Source: Streptomyces sp. NBC_00539 (GTDB lineage: Bacteria > Actinomycetota > Actinomycetes > Streptomycetales > Streptomycetaceae). From it: a stretch of 64,000 nucleotides of DNA. The stretch spans positions 6,777,501 through 6,841,500 of the forward strand of contig NZ_CP107811.1 of the NCBI RefSeq assembly GCF_036346105.1. Direction: 5' to 3'. Under the pieces are notes generated by a model, which was not told the origin of the DNA, did not search any database, and saw only the letters and a list, made by a program, of their open reading frames with translations. A program made the position numbers and the translations under genes. Of the stretch, positions 16,824 through 25,921 are shown one piece after another. The number at the start of each line of letters is the position of its first letter. The first letter of the stretch is position 1.

Positions 16824-17129
16824 TCAGTACTCGCCGTGCCCTTCGCCCTTGTGGTGCTGGGCCATGTGGTGGTCTTCCTTGTCACGGCCGCCGTCGTTGA
16901 TGCAGACGTTGCCGAAGGCCGGGTTGAGGACGCCGACGACGTTGATCGTGTTGCCGCAGAGGTTGATCGGGATGTGGATGGGTACCTGGACGACGTTGCC
17001 GGACAGGACGCCGGGGGAGCCGATGGCAGCGCCTTCGGCGGTGGCGTCCGCGGCCGCCAGACCGGCGCCGCCGGCGAGGAGGGCGGCGGCTGAGGCGGCG
17101 ACCGCTACGGCCTTTGCGATACGAGACAT
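16824..17129 (-). CDS. Short chaplin with an unusual charged His-rich tail
   Basis: 101 residues: a signal peptide (cleavage near AAADA), then one chaplin domain at about 36-78 with AIGSPGVLSGNVVQVP, HIPINLCGNTINVVGVLNP and GNVCIN. The two conserved cysteines are C58 and C76. Short chaplins are secreted, form amyloid-like films and lower surface tension so aerial hyphae can emerge. Typical short chaplins end soon after the second Cys; here about 23 extra residues rich in His, Lys, Asp and Glu follow (DKEDHHMAQHHKGEGHGEY). AAGGAGATC precedes ATG 17129. Confidence 0.92.
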   Translation of the reverse strand: MSRIAKAVAVAASAAALLAGGAGLAAADATAEGAAIGSPGVLSGNVVQVPIHIPINLCGNTINVVGVLNPAFGNVCINDGGRDKEDHHMAQHHKGEGHGEY

Positions 17130-17530
17130 CAAGATCTCCTTGAGAAGTGGACTTGCCGCAGGGAGTACGGCACGTGCGCCCCTCAAACAGCACGGGCAGG
17201 TCAGGGGTTACGTACATTGGGCCGGACCAGTGACCTTGAGGCGGCCGTCTCTCCGGTCCTGTCGGCAGGGCGGGTCGCTGTGGGGCCTGGAGCTGGGGTG
17301 CGGGCGCAGGACCGGCTGCTCATCCCGGGACGGACCCCCAACCGGATCACCGCCACGTGACGGTGCAGGCCACGCCGCGCGGCCTGGGGTGCGGCCACCT
17401 GCTTCTCGTCGGAGTTCTCGCCCTGGCCGGGCAGGAGGGACTTCCTTGCCCCCCGAGCAGTCCCGCCGCATCGGCGTCCGTGCGGCCGCCGGCTTGCCAC
17501 GGCGGCCACCGGACTCGGGGCACCAGGTCC
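17130..17530. other. Chaplin upstream region
   Basis: 400 bases between the chaplin start and the end of the large membrane protein gene. It presumably contains the chaplin promoter; no operator or gene was recognised. Confidence 0.4.
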
Positions 17531-20215
17531 CTAGGCGGAGGGGCAGGGGCGGGTCTTGCCGGGGCGGCCCCAGGTGGCAGGGTTGTTGAGCGTCGGTGGC
17601 TGGTCGGGCAGAAGGCCGCACGCCATCCATGTCGTCACGCTCTTGTCCGTGTGTGACTCCAGGACGTAGACGGCTTTGTTCGGCGGATACTTGTGGCGGC
17701 TGTCAAGTGACAGGAGGCCCGAGGCGCCCGAGAAGTTCTGGACGCCCGGGTTCGACAGGCGCGCGTACACGTCCGTCGGCTGGAACGGCGCGCTGCTGTT
17801 CTGCGGTGTCTTGTACTGCGCGTAGACCGAGTTGATCACTTCGGAGGCCACCCGGAGGGCGTCGTAGGCCCCTGCCGCATTCCCTTCCGGCACCGAGCCG
17901 TCCTTGAAGACGCTCCGGAAGCGGACCGTGAATTCGGAGTACGGGCTGTCGGGGCTCTCCATGCCTGTGGAGTTGTTGAGCATCACGTAGAAGGGCCTCA
18001 GCAAGGAGTGCTTCTGGAGCATGTCCTCCGGCTCCTGCATGTATTTCGCGGCTGTGCTCTCGGAGAAGACGGCAACCGGCTTCCCGTCCGCCTTCCGGCA
18101 GTCCGCGCTTGCCTGCAGGGCGTCGAAGAGCTTCGGCATCTCGCCCGAGCGGCCCGCGTACAGGATGTATCCACCGGAGGCCCGGATCTCGGCGCAGACG
18201 TCCCGCGCCACTTCCGAGACGATCTGTCCGTTGCGGTTCTCGTAGTAGGGGACGGTGACCACCTTGCCGCCCTTGTAGTGATCCGTGAACTTGCGCTGGA
18301 GGTCGGAGCTGAAGAACTCGTCGTCGGGGTCGTAGACCATCACCGCCGTCCTGCCGCCGTCCTTGCTCGTCGTGAGCTCACCGATCTGCTCGGAGTACGC
18401 AGCGAACTCGGCCATCACCTCGGCTATGCGGTCGTTCGAGGGGGACACCTGGAAGTAGTAGGAGGGGGCACGCTCGTCCACCATCCGGCTGCCCGTGACG
18501 GAATTGCCGATCACGGGAATGCTCGCGGCCGAGATCTCCCCGACCGCGGCGAACGAGGACGGGCGGCTCTGGGTGATGCCCACCACGGCAGCGATCTTGT
18601 CCCGGTCCTTTCGCTCGATGATCTCCCTCGCGACATCGGGTTCCTGGCCGTTCCGGGATCCGTAGGCGAAGTACTTTCCCGCGTTGGCGATCAGCAGACG
18701 TATCTGGACGATATCGCCCTCGCGGCTGTTGACCTGGTTCTGGGCGGCAAGCGAGCCGCGCAGGCTCTGGATGCTGACCGGGGTGGAGTCGCCGGGCTCG
18801 GCGGTGAGCGGGGCGAAGAACACCACTGTCCGGTACGGGCGCCCGCTGGTGACGGCGTCGTGGTTCTGCTGTGCCGCGACCGCTTCCAGGGAGAGCAGTT
18901 CGTCGTCCCGGCCGGGGATGCCCAGGTGGCATTCGCGTCCGTCGGTGACCCCGACGATCTCTCCCGAACTCACCTTGCGGCACGACGGTGACGGTCCGGT
19001 ATCGCGCTCGACGAAGTACAGGCCTCCGGCGACGAGGACGCACACCAGCACCGGGGCCGCCAGGGCCCGCACGTAGTCGCCCCGGCCGCTCGCCCGTACG
19101 CTGACCTTCGGGTTGGTCTCCACCCACTGGTCGGCCGGACCGTCGTCGTCGCTCGCGGACAGCGGGACGACGTACACGGCCGAGGCGGAGCCCCGGGTGT
19201 ACAGGCTGTGGACCCGGTCGGCGAGAGCGGTCACGCTACGGGAGTCGGCCGGTACGGTCTGGGCGTATGACGGCGGCTCACCTTGCAGCGCGCCGAGGAC
19301 CATCAGGGGCGCGGGCGGCTCGGTGCGGACGATGTCCGCGTAGGTGTCGAGCAGCTGACGGACGAGAGTGCCCTCCTCGCCGACCTCGGGAAGCAGCAGG
19401 ACGAAGGGCCAGCGCCGGCGGGGCCGGTGGATCCAGAGCCGGGACGGCGCGGCCGCCCTGGACAGATCATTGAGCAGGGCCATGAGCAGCATCCGCTGGA
19501 CCAGGGCGTGGTTGCTCCGGGAGGTGCCGGAGGGGGTGATGGTCAGTGCCATCCGGAGGAAGTTCGCGCCCTTGGGACGCCGCGAGCCGACCCAGCGCAG
19601 ACTGCGGCGTCTGCTGAGCCACAGGCCGTAGGCGCGACGGGGCAGCCCGACGACCAGGAGCTGGAAGAGGGAGAGCCAGATGTTGACCAGGAAGTTGTCC
19701 CCGGTGGCCCCGGCCAGTCGCGCCAGTGTGCCCAGGAAGGGGCGCCGGAGCAGGAGCTGAAGGTACAGAGCGTCGCGCAGCCGGCGTCGTTTGGCTCCCA
19801 TGGACCCGGCGCCGACCGGCACATCCAGGGCGGCACGGCAGGTGTGGAACCGGGGCAGCCGCAGTTCACCGGCGCCCGGGGGCATGGTGTCTTCCAACTG
19901 CTCGACGATGGCGTCGAGCAGGGCGACGTGCTGATCGGTCACGCTGCCGGGGACGGCGTCGCGCGGGGCGGCGTCAGCGTCCTCGATCAGGGCGTGCGGG
20001 ACCAGGTCGACCGAACGGCCGAGATCCTCCTCGCACAGACGGTCCCGGTAGCCCAGAATGACGGTGCGGCCGGTGGATGCCTGCATGGTCCCCGGCGGGG
20101 CTGCATCCCGTTTCAGCAGCATCACGGGTAACCGGCGGCTCGCGCCACGGTTCCCGGCGAACGTATCGAACTGCTCGATGAGGTATTCGATCCCCTGGGG
20201 AAGCGGCCGTTGCAC
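17531..20215 (-). CDS. Large membrane protein with extracytoplasmic periplasmic-binding-protein-like domain
   Basis: 894 residues. Residues ~1-370 are cytoplasmic-looking, with a hydrophobic stretch at ~175-197 (VNIWLSLFQLLVVGLPRR) and a segment resembling a STAND/P-loop fold but without a Walker A motif (LPVMLLKRD). A membrane helix at ~380-401 (ALAAPVLVCVLVAGGLYFVE) leads to a ~480-residue type I periplasmic-binding-like region, with IAAVVGITQSRPSSFAAVGE and SASIPVIGNSVTG-like motifs of branched-chain amino-acid receptors. I infer an extracellular ligand sensor rather than a transporter, since no permease is adjacent. GTG 20215 has AGGAGCAGC upstream; ATG 20230 is an alternative. Confidence 0.75.
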   Translation of the reverse strand: MQRPLPQGIEYLIEQFDTFAGNRGASRRLPVMLLKRDAAPPGTMQASTGRTVILGYRDRLCEEDLGRSVDLVPHALIEDADAAPRDAVPGSVTDQHVALLDAIVEQLEDTMPPGAGELRLPRFHTCRAALDVPVGAGSMGAKRRRLRDALYLQLLLRRPFLGTLARLAGATGDNFLVNIWLSLFQLLVVGLPRRAYGLWLSRRRSLRWVGSRRPKGANFLRMALTITPSGTSRSNHALVQRMLLMALLNDLSRAAAPSRLWIHRPRRRWPFVLLLPEVGEEGTLVRQLLDTYADIVRTEPPAPLMVLGALQGEPPSYAQTVPADSRSVTALADRVHSLYTRGSASAVYVVPLSASDDDGPADQWVETNPKVSVRASGRGDYVRALAAPVLVCVLVAGGLYFVERDTGPSPSCRKVSSGEIVGVTDGRECHLGIPGRDDELLSLEAVAAQQNHDAVTSGRPYRTVVFFAPLTAEPGDSTPVSIQSLRGSLAAQNQVNSREGDIVQIRLLIANAGKYFAYGSRNGQEPDVAREIIERKDRDKIAAVVGITQSRPSSFAAVGEISAASIPVIGNSVTGSRMVDERAPSYYFQVSPSNDRIAEVMAEFAAYSEQIGELTTSKDGGRTAVMVYDPDDEFFSSDLQRKFTDHYKGGKVVTVPYYENRNGQIVSEVARDVCAEIRASGGYILYAGRSGEMPKLFDALQASADCRKADGKPVAVFSESTAAKYMQEPEDMLQKHSLLRPFYVMLNNSTGMESPDSPYSEFTVRFRSVFKDGSVPEGNAAGAYDALRVASEVINSVYAQYKTPQNSSAPFQPTDVYARLSNPGVQNFSGASGLLSLDSRHKYPPNKAVYVLESHTDKSVTTWMACGLLPDQPPTLNNPATWGRPGKTRPCPSA

Positions 20216-20855
20216 GCTGCTCCTCTGCATGTCAGGACGCCAGGCGGCGAAGCCGGCCGTCCTCCGGATACACCACCGCAGGGCAGAGCTCGGCCAGGTG
20301 CCATCACACCCAGGCGGTCGCGACCGACCACCTGCCCCCCAACGGCAGTGAGTTCCGCCACACTAGCGGGACGCACTGCCGCGCCGCTGGGGAACGGCCT
20401 GCTCGCCGATGCGGTCCTTCAGACGCCCCTGGTTCCGGCCGAGTACGGTCAGGGGTTGCTCTGGACGCCGACGTGTGCCGTGTGACGGCACGCCGTACGC
20501 CGACCGTGCGTACTGGTCGATGGGGGCAGGGCGACCGGCTGGGAGGCGACGCGATCGTCCGCGCAGCTCTCGGTGACCGGTGACCGGTGGCCGGTGCGCC
20601 GCTCACCGGTCCGTCGGACGGCCGGATACCGCCGTAGGCAGCACCTCCGGTCACCGCGGTCAGGACCGATGAGCCGGTGGCGTACAAGCCATACCGGAAC
20701 CGAAGGGCGGTTCCTTTCCCGGCAGCGGCCGCATCGGCTCCGATGGCGACCGGGTGGTCCGGGTGGCAGCCTGGAAATGACGTCGAAGCGAAAGCGACTG
20801 GTCGCCTCACCCAAGCGCTCGAAACCACTGTTCGTTGTCGCGGGAGGTGTACCTC
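20216..20855. other. Divergent intergenic region, 640 bp
   Basis: It lies between the large membrane protein (minus) and the CAP gene (plus). It contains short direct CGGTGAC repeats near 20571-20590 but no supported gene. It must carry the two divergent promoters. Confidence 0.4.
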
Positions 20856-21407
20856 GTGAAATGCACTGTTTCGCCGACCCGAAGGCTCATCGGTCCGGCC
20901 GTTGCCGCCATCCTGGCGGCGACGCTGGTCCCCGCAGCCGCGTCCCCGGACGCAGTTGCCCAGCCCGGGGATGTTGTGGCCTTGATCAACGCTCAGCGTA
21001 CGCAACGCGGTCTGCCGGCGCTCACCGTCAACTCCGCCCTGAACACCGCGGCCCGACAGCACGCCACTGCGGCCGTGCAGCTGAAGTGGTGGGGGCCGGG
21101 CAAGGACTCGCACACCAACCCACAGACGGGCTCTACACCGCAGAGCCGCATCATGGGGGCCGGCTACTGCCCGAACCCCCGGTCATGGCAGGTCGCTGAA
21201 ATCACGTACACCGGCTGGGGCGCCTCGGGCACGCCGAGCGCCGCCGTCAACTGGTGGATGAACAGTCCGGGACACCGCGCGAACATCCTCAGCGGGACGC
21301 TGCGCGAAATCGGCAGCGCGGCGTTGGCCGGCTCCGCGGACCGGGCCGGAGCCGGCGCGAGCGGCGCCGCGACCTACGTGGTGACGTTCGGGCGGTGCCA
21401 GCAGTGA
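20856..21407 (+). CDS. Secreted CAP (SCP/PR1) domain protein
   Basis: 183 residues. The signal peptide has KCTVSPTRR as its basic end and AAILAATLVPAAA as its core, with cleavage likely near PDAVA. The CAP domain follows: VVALINAQRTQRGLPALTVN, the cavity region SHTNPQTGSTPQSRIMGAGY, NWWMNSPGHRANIL and a final VVTFGRC strand. Bacterial CAP proteins are extracellular and of mostly unknown activity. The GTG at 20856 is preceded by GGGAGGTG. Confidence 0.9.
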   Translation: MKCTVSPTRRLIGPAVAAILAATLVPAAASPDAVAQPGDVVALINAQRTQRGLPALTVNSALNTAARQHATAAVQLKWWGPGKDSHTNPQTGSTPQSRIMGAGYCPNPRSWQVAEITYTGWGASGTPSAAVNWWMNSPGHRANILSGTLREIGSAALAGSADRAGAGASGAATYVVTFGRCQQ

Positions 21408-21608
21408 CGTGCTAGGTGGATCGAGGGCGGCGTGCCCGGCGGGCTCCACGCGGCGGTGCGCAGGCGGTCCTGCGCGCCGTCGCCGCCACCCACCCAGACC
21501 TCGAAGAGATCGCCTCCGCCCCTATCCACCGACGCGCCACCTCCCCCCGCCCCCGCCCGACCTGTGTGTTCCACGCAGGCCTCCGAAATTGCAATCGGGG
21601 AGGCAAAG

Positions 21609-22028
21609 ATGCACCCCTCGCGTTATTTCCCCGCCGTCGGACTCCTCCTATGTGCTGCCCTCGCATTTCCGTCTGCCTCGGCAGCGGGCACCACCGTGCC
21701 TGCCGTGGAGAGGGCGGTACCGCACCCGAGCCCCCAGGTCCTTGCACAGGGTCCCCCTTGGTCGGGATGCGGCTACATGGAGTTGAACCAGCCCTATTGG
21801 CGAGGCCACTGTGATGCTTACCTGGAGGGTGAGCGACAGGGAAAAAGAGCCGCTTGGAGCTGTTCCCGCTGGGGCCCTCCGGAGTTCTTCCCGCAAACCG
21901 CTGTCTACGAAGTGGGCTACGCCAGGGGCTACAGATTGGCTTACAGGTACTACTACACGGTGTACCTCAATAAGAAAGCATGCGAGCTGCGGTCCGGACA
22001 AAATCCTCGTGGGCCCATCACCCGCTGA
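21609..22028 (+). CDS. Secreted hypothetical protein
   Basis: 139 residues with a clear signal peptide (YFPAVGLLLCAALAFPSASA, cleavage after ASA). The mature part is rich in Tyr, Trp and Cys (four cysteines in WSGCGY, GHCDAY, WSCSRW and KACEL), suggesting a small disulphide-bonded extracellular protein. The central region has a Gly-Tyr-Ala-Arg-Gly-Tyr pattern. GGGGAGGCAAAG precedes ATG 21609. Codon use is less GC-biased than in neighbours, hinting at transfer. Function not recognised. Confidence 0.75.
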   Translation: MHPSRYFPAVGLLLCAALAFPSASAAGTTVPAVERAVPHPSPQVLAQGPPWSGCGYMELNQPYWRGHCDAYLEGERQGKRAAWSCSRWGPPEFFPQTAVYEVGYARGYRLAYRYYYTVYLNKKACELRSGQNPRGPITR

Positions 22029-22171
22029 CAGCACCGCCCCACCACACTCAGGCTGTCTCGCGATGCTGTGCGAGGAGGCGATCCGTGCAGTCAGACGCTC
22101 GGACGGCCCGGTGGTCGAGGCGAACTGGGTCTGAACCACGGCGTCCCCGAGGCTTGCAAGTGCCGTACGCC

Positions 22172-22333
22172 ATGACCCTTGTGGAGCTGACCGGCGTAGG
22201 TGCTTGGTGGCCGGCCTTCGAGCGATGGGTCTTGACGGAACCTCACTGGGCTGAAGGGAGGGCGATGATTCGTGGCGATCACCGATTCGACATCGCGGGC
22301 GTGCTCACCGCTCATCTTGAGCGCTACCCGTGA
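22172..22333 (+). CDS. Small hypothetical protein, possibly a gene fragment
   Basis: 53 residues beginning MTLVELTGVGAWWPAFERWV. The stop overlaps a GTG (GTGA at 22330) that opens a second frame starting VKAEQLVEPLRLLSEDTRWG, which then runs antisense into the pentapeptide gene. This looks like two small coupled genes whose second member has lost its end. No family recognised; low confidence. Confidence 0.3.
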   Translation: MTLVELTGVGAWWPAFERWVLTEPHWAEGRAMIRGDHRFDIAGVLTAHLERYP

Positions 22334-22538
22334 AGGCCGAACAACTGGTCGAGCCGCTGCGACTCCTGTCCGAAGACACGCGGTGGGGGGCCTACTGGGC
22401 CGGCGCGCCGGCAGGGCGCGGTGGTGTCGAACGCCTCGTGCAGCGAGGGGAAGCCGAACCGCGCATAGGCAGACCGGTCGCGATGGCGAGGAGGTCCTGG
22501 ATGGGGCGTCCGAGCCGGTCCTGCGATGCAGGTTGGCT

Positions 22539-23672
22539 CTACCGGAGGGGCGGCGGGAGGCCGCGTGCTCCCTTGAGCTGGGCGCCGCTGAGCTTCGTGC
22601 CCTTCAGGATGGCGCCGGTGAGGTTCGCATCGGTGAGGTTGGCCTTCGACAAGTCGGCATTGGTGAGGTCCGCCCGGGACAGATCAGTGCCCGCCAGGTC
22701 CACTCCTGAGAGGTTCGCATCGCTGAGGTGCACGTCCCGAAGAGTGGCACACGTGGGCACGACCTCCGGCTCCTTGGTACTTCCGACGGGAGCCAGAAAC
22801 ATTTCCGCGCAGATCGTCGCCTTCCTGAGGTCCGCCCCTACAAAGGAGGCGCGGGTCAGGTCTGCACCCGCAAAGCTTGCCCCCGCCAAGTCCGGGCACT
22901 TGATGCCCCAGCCGCAGAGGTCGGCGTCGGTGAGATCGGCCCCGTCGAAGGCCGTGTTCCGCAGCTGTGCCTCCTCGAAGACGACCCTGGTGAGGGTCGC
23001 CATCGAAAGGTCTGCCCGGCTGAGGTTCGCCTTCTCCAGGCTGGCGTCGGAGAGATCTGCGCCCCCGAGTTGGGCATCGCTGAGGTCTGCCCCCGTGAAA
23101 ATCGTTCCTCGCAGGTGGATGACCCGCCCTTCGTACGGATGCGCAGGCTTCCAGCCCCGTAGATCGGTGCGGCTCAGGTCCAGTTCCAGCCCCTTGTCGC
23201 TTTCCGGGCGGCGGCGCACCAGTACGTTCATTGCCGCGCTGATGTCGGCCGTCGGCGCGCCAGTGGGGACCGGGGCGTGTCGGCGAACGTACGCGGACAG
23301 CACCGACACAACGGTCGCCTGGTCGCGAGGAGAGTCGTTCATGATGCGTTCCAGGGCGTAGATCCCGCCCAGCCGGACGTCAATCGAGCCCGATCCCAGA
23401 TTGCCGATGGCCGCGGTGAAGCGGTTGGTGATCTGACCCTCCTCGGCGATCCGCACTTCCTTGCCGGTCTGGTTCACCTGGAGCCAGGTGAACAGCAGCG
23501 CTGCCACGGCTGCCAGCCCGGGCAGGCTCAGGAGCAGCAAGGAGAGACGGGAGACCCGACCGCTGTCGGATCCGTCGCCCGCGGCACTACGACGCCGGTT
23601 GCGCAGGCGGCGTCGTGCGGCATGCCGGGAAGCGTTCCGGCGGAGGCGGGCGAGGGGGGACGTCCCGGTCAT
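22539..23672 (-). CDS. Membrane-anchored pentapeptide-repeat protein
   Basis: 377 residues. A basic N-terminus leads to a membrane helix (SLLLLSLPGLAAVAALLFTW), then a linker with a helix RFTAAIGNLGSGSIDVRLGG seen in related streptomycete proteins. The C-terminal ~200 residues are pentapeptide repeats of the A(D/N)LSxA type (GADLSDAQLGGADLSDASL) forming a right-handed beta-helix. An insertion with CPDLAG and CAEMF interrupts the repeats. Location is probably the cytoplasmic face of the membrane; role unknown. ATG 23672 has no clear ribosome-binding site, so the start is uncertain. Confidence 0.85.
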   Translation of the reverse strand: MTGTSPLARLRRNASRHAARRRLRNRRRSAAGDGSDSGRVSRLSLLLLSLPGLAAVAALLFTWLQVNQTGKEVRIAEEGQITNRFTAAIGNLGSGSIDVRLGGIYALERIMNDSPRDQATVVSVLSAYVRRHAPVPTGAPTADISAAMNVLVRRRPESDKGLELDLSRTDLRGWKPAHPYEGRVIHLRGTIFTGADLSDAQLGGADLSDASLEKANLSRADLSMATLTRVVFEEAQLRNTAFDGADLTDADLCGWGIKCPDLAGASFAGADLTRASFVGADLRKATICAEMFLAPVGSTKEPEVVPTCATLRDVHLSDANLSGVDLAGTDLSRADLTNADLSKANLTDANLTGAILKGTKLSGAQLKGARGLPPPLR

Positions 23673-23987
23673 CTGATCATTGGCACACGCCGGGGTGGAA
23701 CAGTTCGGCCGCCACACCGCGCTGCCCCCGATCGAGTCGCCCTCCGCTGGGTGGTCTCGTTCGTCCTTGCGGTCTCCCCTGGGTCCGGCGGTCGTCGACG
23801 GTCACCAGGGAAGCGGTGTGAGGGAACGTGACCTCCGGGGGGCGTCGGCGAGCGCAAGGCGGCCGCCCTTGAGCTGGGGCACGTACTTCCTGCTTGGAGC
23901 AGCCGAGCCGGTCGGGGAACGCGACGAGAGGGTGTGTCTCCAAATCGGTCGATAGATGGCAGACGCGCAGGTGCACAGACGCGAGCG

Positions 23988-24013
23988 GCAATCGTTGTCT
24001 TGACAACAGTTGC
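23988..24013 (+). promoter_or_regulatory. MarR operator overlapping a -35 element
   Basis: GCAA-N2-GTTGTC-TT-GACAAC-N2-TTGC is a 26-base dyad with 20 matching positions. TTGACA (24000-24005) inside it can act as -35, with CATGCT 17 bases later as -10, only 6 bases before the GTG of the marR gene. This predicts a leaderless, autorepressed transcript. Confidence 0.65.
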
Positions 24014-24033
24014 CGCGTCATTCATGCTGAAGC

Positions 24034-24492
24034 GTGACCACTTCCGCCAGCGGCTTGCGCGACCACCTCGGCTATTGGCTCCGCCGACTCTCCGACGAAG
24101 TCCACGGCCGGTTCGAACGAGAACTCGTCGAGCACGGCGTGACCGTCTCCCAGTGGGCGGTCCTGATCACCGTGTACCGGGGCGACGCCGCCACCACCAG
24201 GGAGGTGGCCCGGTACGTGGACATCGATCCCGGCGCGGTCTCCCGCCTGGTCGACCGTCTGGTGGCCAAGGGGCTCATGACCCGCGAACCGGACCCCACC
24301 TCCCGCCGCACCCTGCGGCTGGCACTCACCGACGCCGGCCGCGACCTGGCCCCCCGGCTCGCGGAGATCGCAGACCGCAACGACGCCCACTTCTTCGCCG
24401 GCCTGGAACCGGTTCAGCGCCGCCAGCTGGAGGAGTGGATCCGCCGCCTCGTCGGCGAAGCCCACCCCGAGCCCCCCACACCGGCCCAGTGA
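24034..24492 (+). CDS. MarR-family transcriptional regulator
   Basis: 152 residues. The winged helix lies around 30-115: VSQWAVLITVYRGDAATT, REVARYVDIDPGAVSRLVDR as recognition helix, and the wing EPDPTSRRTLRLALTDAG. MarR proteins usually repress neighbouring genes and release on binding a small molecule. GTG 24034 is the likely leaderless start next to the dyad. It begins an operon with an SRPBCC protein (12 bases downstream) and a HEAT-repeat alkylation-repair-like protein. Confidence 0.9.
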   Translation: MTTSASGLRDHLGYWLRRLSDEVHGRFERELVEHGVTVSQWAVLITVYRGDAATTREVARYVDIDPGAVSRLVDRLVAKGLMTREPDPTSRRTLRLALTDAGRDLAPRLAEIADRNDAHFFAGLEPVQRRQLEEWIRRLVGEAHPEPPTPAQ

Positions 24493-24503
24493 AAGGCACC
24501 CTC

Positions 24504-24923
24504 GTGAGCACCACCCCCACCACAGCACGCGCGGTCACCAAGACCGTCAGCATCGAGCGCCCCGTCGCCGACGTCTTCGCCTTCCTCGCCGACGCGTCCC
24601 ACTGGCCTGCCTGGGCGGTCGTCAACGTCCAGGCGATCGAGCCAACCGCCGAGCCGGACTGGTGGCTGATGACCACCCCGCAGGGTCCCGCCCGGCTCCG
24701 CATCCGTGGCAACGCCGAGCTCGGGATCCTCGACCACGACTATGTCGACGACCAGGCGTCCTGGCAGGTCCCGGCCCGCGTCGTGCCCAACGGCGCCGGG
24801 GCCGAATTCATGATCACGTTCTTCCAGCCGCCGACCCTCACCGATACCGTCTTCGACGAGCAGGTCACCCTCGTCGACACCGAGCTCGCCACCCTCAAGC
24901 GCATCCTGGAAACCGGCGCGTGA
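24504..24923 (+). CDS. SRPBCC-fold protein
   Basis: 139 residues of START/SRPBCC type: KTVSIERPVADVFAFLADAS, HWPAWAVVNVQAIEPTAE, a central GPARLRIRGNAELGILDHDY and a C-terminal helix ELATLKRILE. These proteins bind hydrophobic ligands in a deep cavity or act as cyclases/aromatases. GTG 24504 has AAAGG seven bases upstream; GTG 24489 overlapping the marR stop is an alternative. It is co-transcribed with marR and overlaps the next gene by GTGA, so it may handle the ligand sensed by MarR. Confidence 0.85.
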   Translation: MSTTPTTARAVTKTVSIERPVADVFAFLADASHWPAWAVVNVQAIEPTAEPDWWLMTTPQGPARLRIRGNAELGILDHDYVDDQASWQVPARVVPNGAGAEFMITFFQPPTLTDTVFDEQVTLVDTELATLKRILETGA

Positions 24924-25672
24924 GCCTGTCCCACGCCCGACTCGCCGAGGCGGCCGACCAGCTCATCGAGCAGCTGGCCCGCCTCGGCACCTCACAGCGC
25001 GCTGCCTGGGACCGCGACTACCTCCACAGCGACCTCGTCCACCTCGGCGTCCCCATCCCGGATCTGCGCCGCGCCGTCAACGCCACCCGCCGCCGCCTGC
25101 CACCGCTCGCCCGACCGGACGCCCTGGCTCTGGCCGATCTGCTGTGGACCAGCAACATCTACGAGCACCGCCAGGCAGCCGTCCACCTCCTCACCCACCA
25201 CGCAGCCCTCCTCACCCCGGCTGACCTCGTGACGGTGGAAGCGATGCTGCGAACCGCCCACACCTGGGCCCTGGTGGACACCCTTGCCGTCCACGGGGCC
25301 GGCGTGATCGCCCTCCAGCACGAGGAAGCGGCCGGGCTCGCCCTCGACCGCTGGGCCGTCGACGCAGACTTCTGGCTCCGCCGCTCAGCCCTCCTCGCCC
25401 TGATTCCCGGCATCCGCGCCGGGGAGCCCGACCTGAAGCGACTGGGCCGCTACGCGGACGCCATGCTGGAAGAGCCCGAATTCTTCATTCGAAAGGCCAT
25501 CGGCTGGGTGCTGCGCGAGACCAGCCGCCGCGACAGTCACTTCGTGACCGCATGGGTGGAACCCCGCGTCGACCACATCTCCGGCGTCACCTTGCGCGAA
25601 GCGGTCCGCCGCCTCGGCGACGCGGACCGGACCCGCCTGCTGGACGCCTACCGCCGCGTCGACGGCAACTGA
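24920..25672 (+). CDS. DNA alkylation repair (AlkD-like) HEAT-repeat protein
   Basis: 250 residues starting VSLSHARLAEAADQLI, with helical HEAT-like repeats and the family blocks RDYLHSDLVHLGVPIPDLR, LADLLWTSNIYEHRQAAVHL, DFWLRRSALLALIPGI and EEPEFFIRKAIGWVLRETSR. AlkD-type glycosylases remove bulky alkylated purines from DNA. The start overlaps the preceding stop as GTGA, indicating translational coupling in the MarR operon. Confidence 0.88.
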   Translation: MSLSHARLAEAADQLIEQLARLGTSQRAAWDRDYLHSDLVHLGVPIPDLRRAVNATRRRLPPLARPDALALADLLWTSNIYEHRQAAVHLLTHHAALLTPADLVTVEAMLRTAHTWALVDTLAVHGAGVIALQHEEAAGLALDRWAVDADFWLRRSALLALIPGIRAGEPDLKRLGRYADAMLEEPEFFIRKAIGWVLRETSRRDSHFVTAWVEPRVDHISGVTLREAVRRLGDADRTRLLDAYRRVDGN

Positions 25673-25844
25673 CTCCTCCCGCAACCCGGTTCAGCCCCGC
25701 TCGGGTGTCCCCGGGGTGTGCCGGTAGGCGGTGACAGCTCGGAGATATCCGGAGGCCGTACGCGACGTGATCGGGCAGGACGCCGATGCTGTCGCCGCGT
25801 GACGGTCTCCGTGGCGGCCGGCGCTGATCCGTCGGCGTGAAGGC

Positions 25845-25875
25845 TTGCAACCGATACCCAGGTACAGGTTTACCG
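25845..25875 (+). promoter_or_regulatory. MerR-type promoter of the metal-response operon
   Basis: TTGCAA (25845-25850) and TTACCG (25870-25875) are separated by a 19-base spacer containing the dyad AACC-N2-TACC-N2-GGTA-N2-GGTT (25849-25870, 8 of 11 pairs). The over-long spacer with a central dyad is diagnostic of promoters activated by MerR-family metal sensors, one of which is encoded two genes downstream. Confidence 0.72.
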
Positions 25876-25921
25876 TCGGAGGTGTCCCCGCCACCGGGGA
25901 CTGATGACGGGAGTGAGCGCG

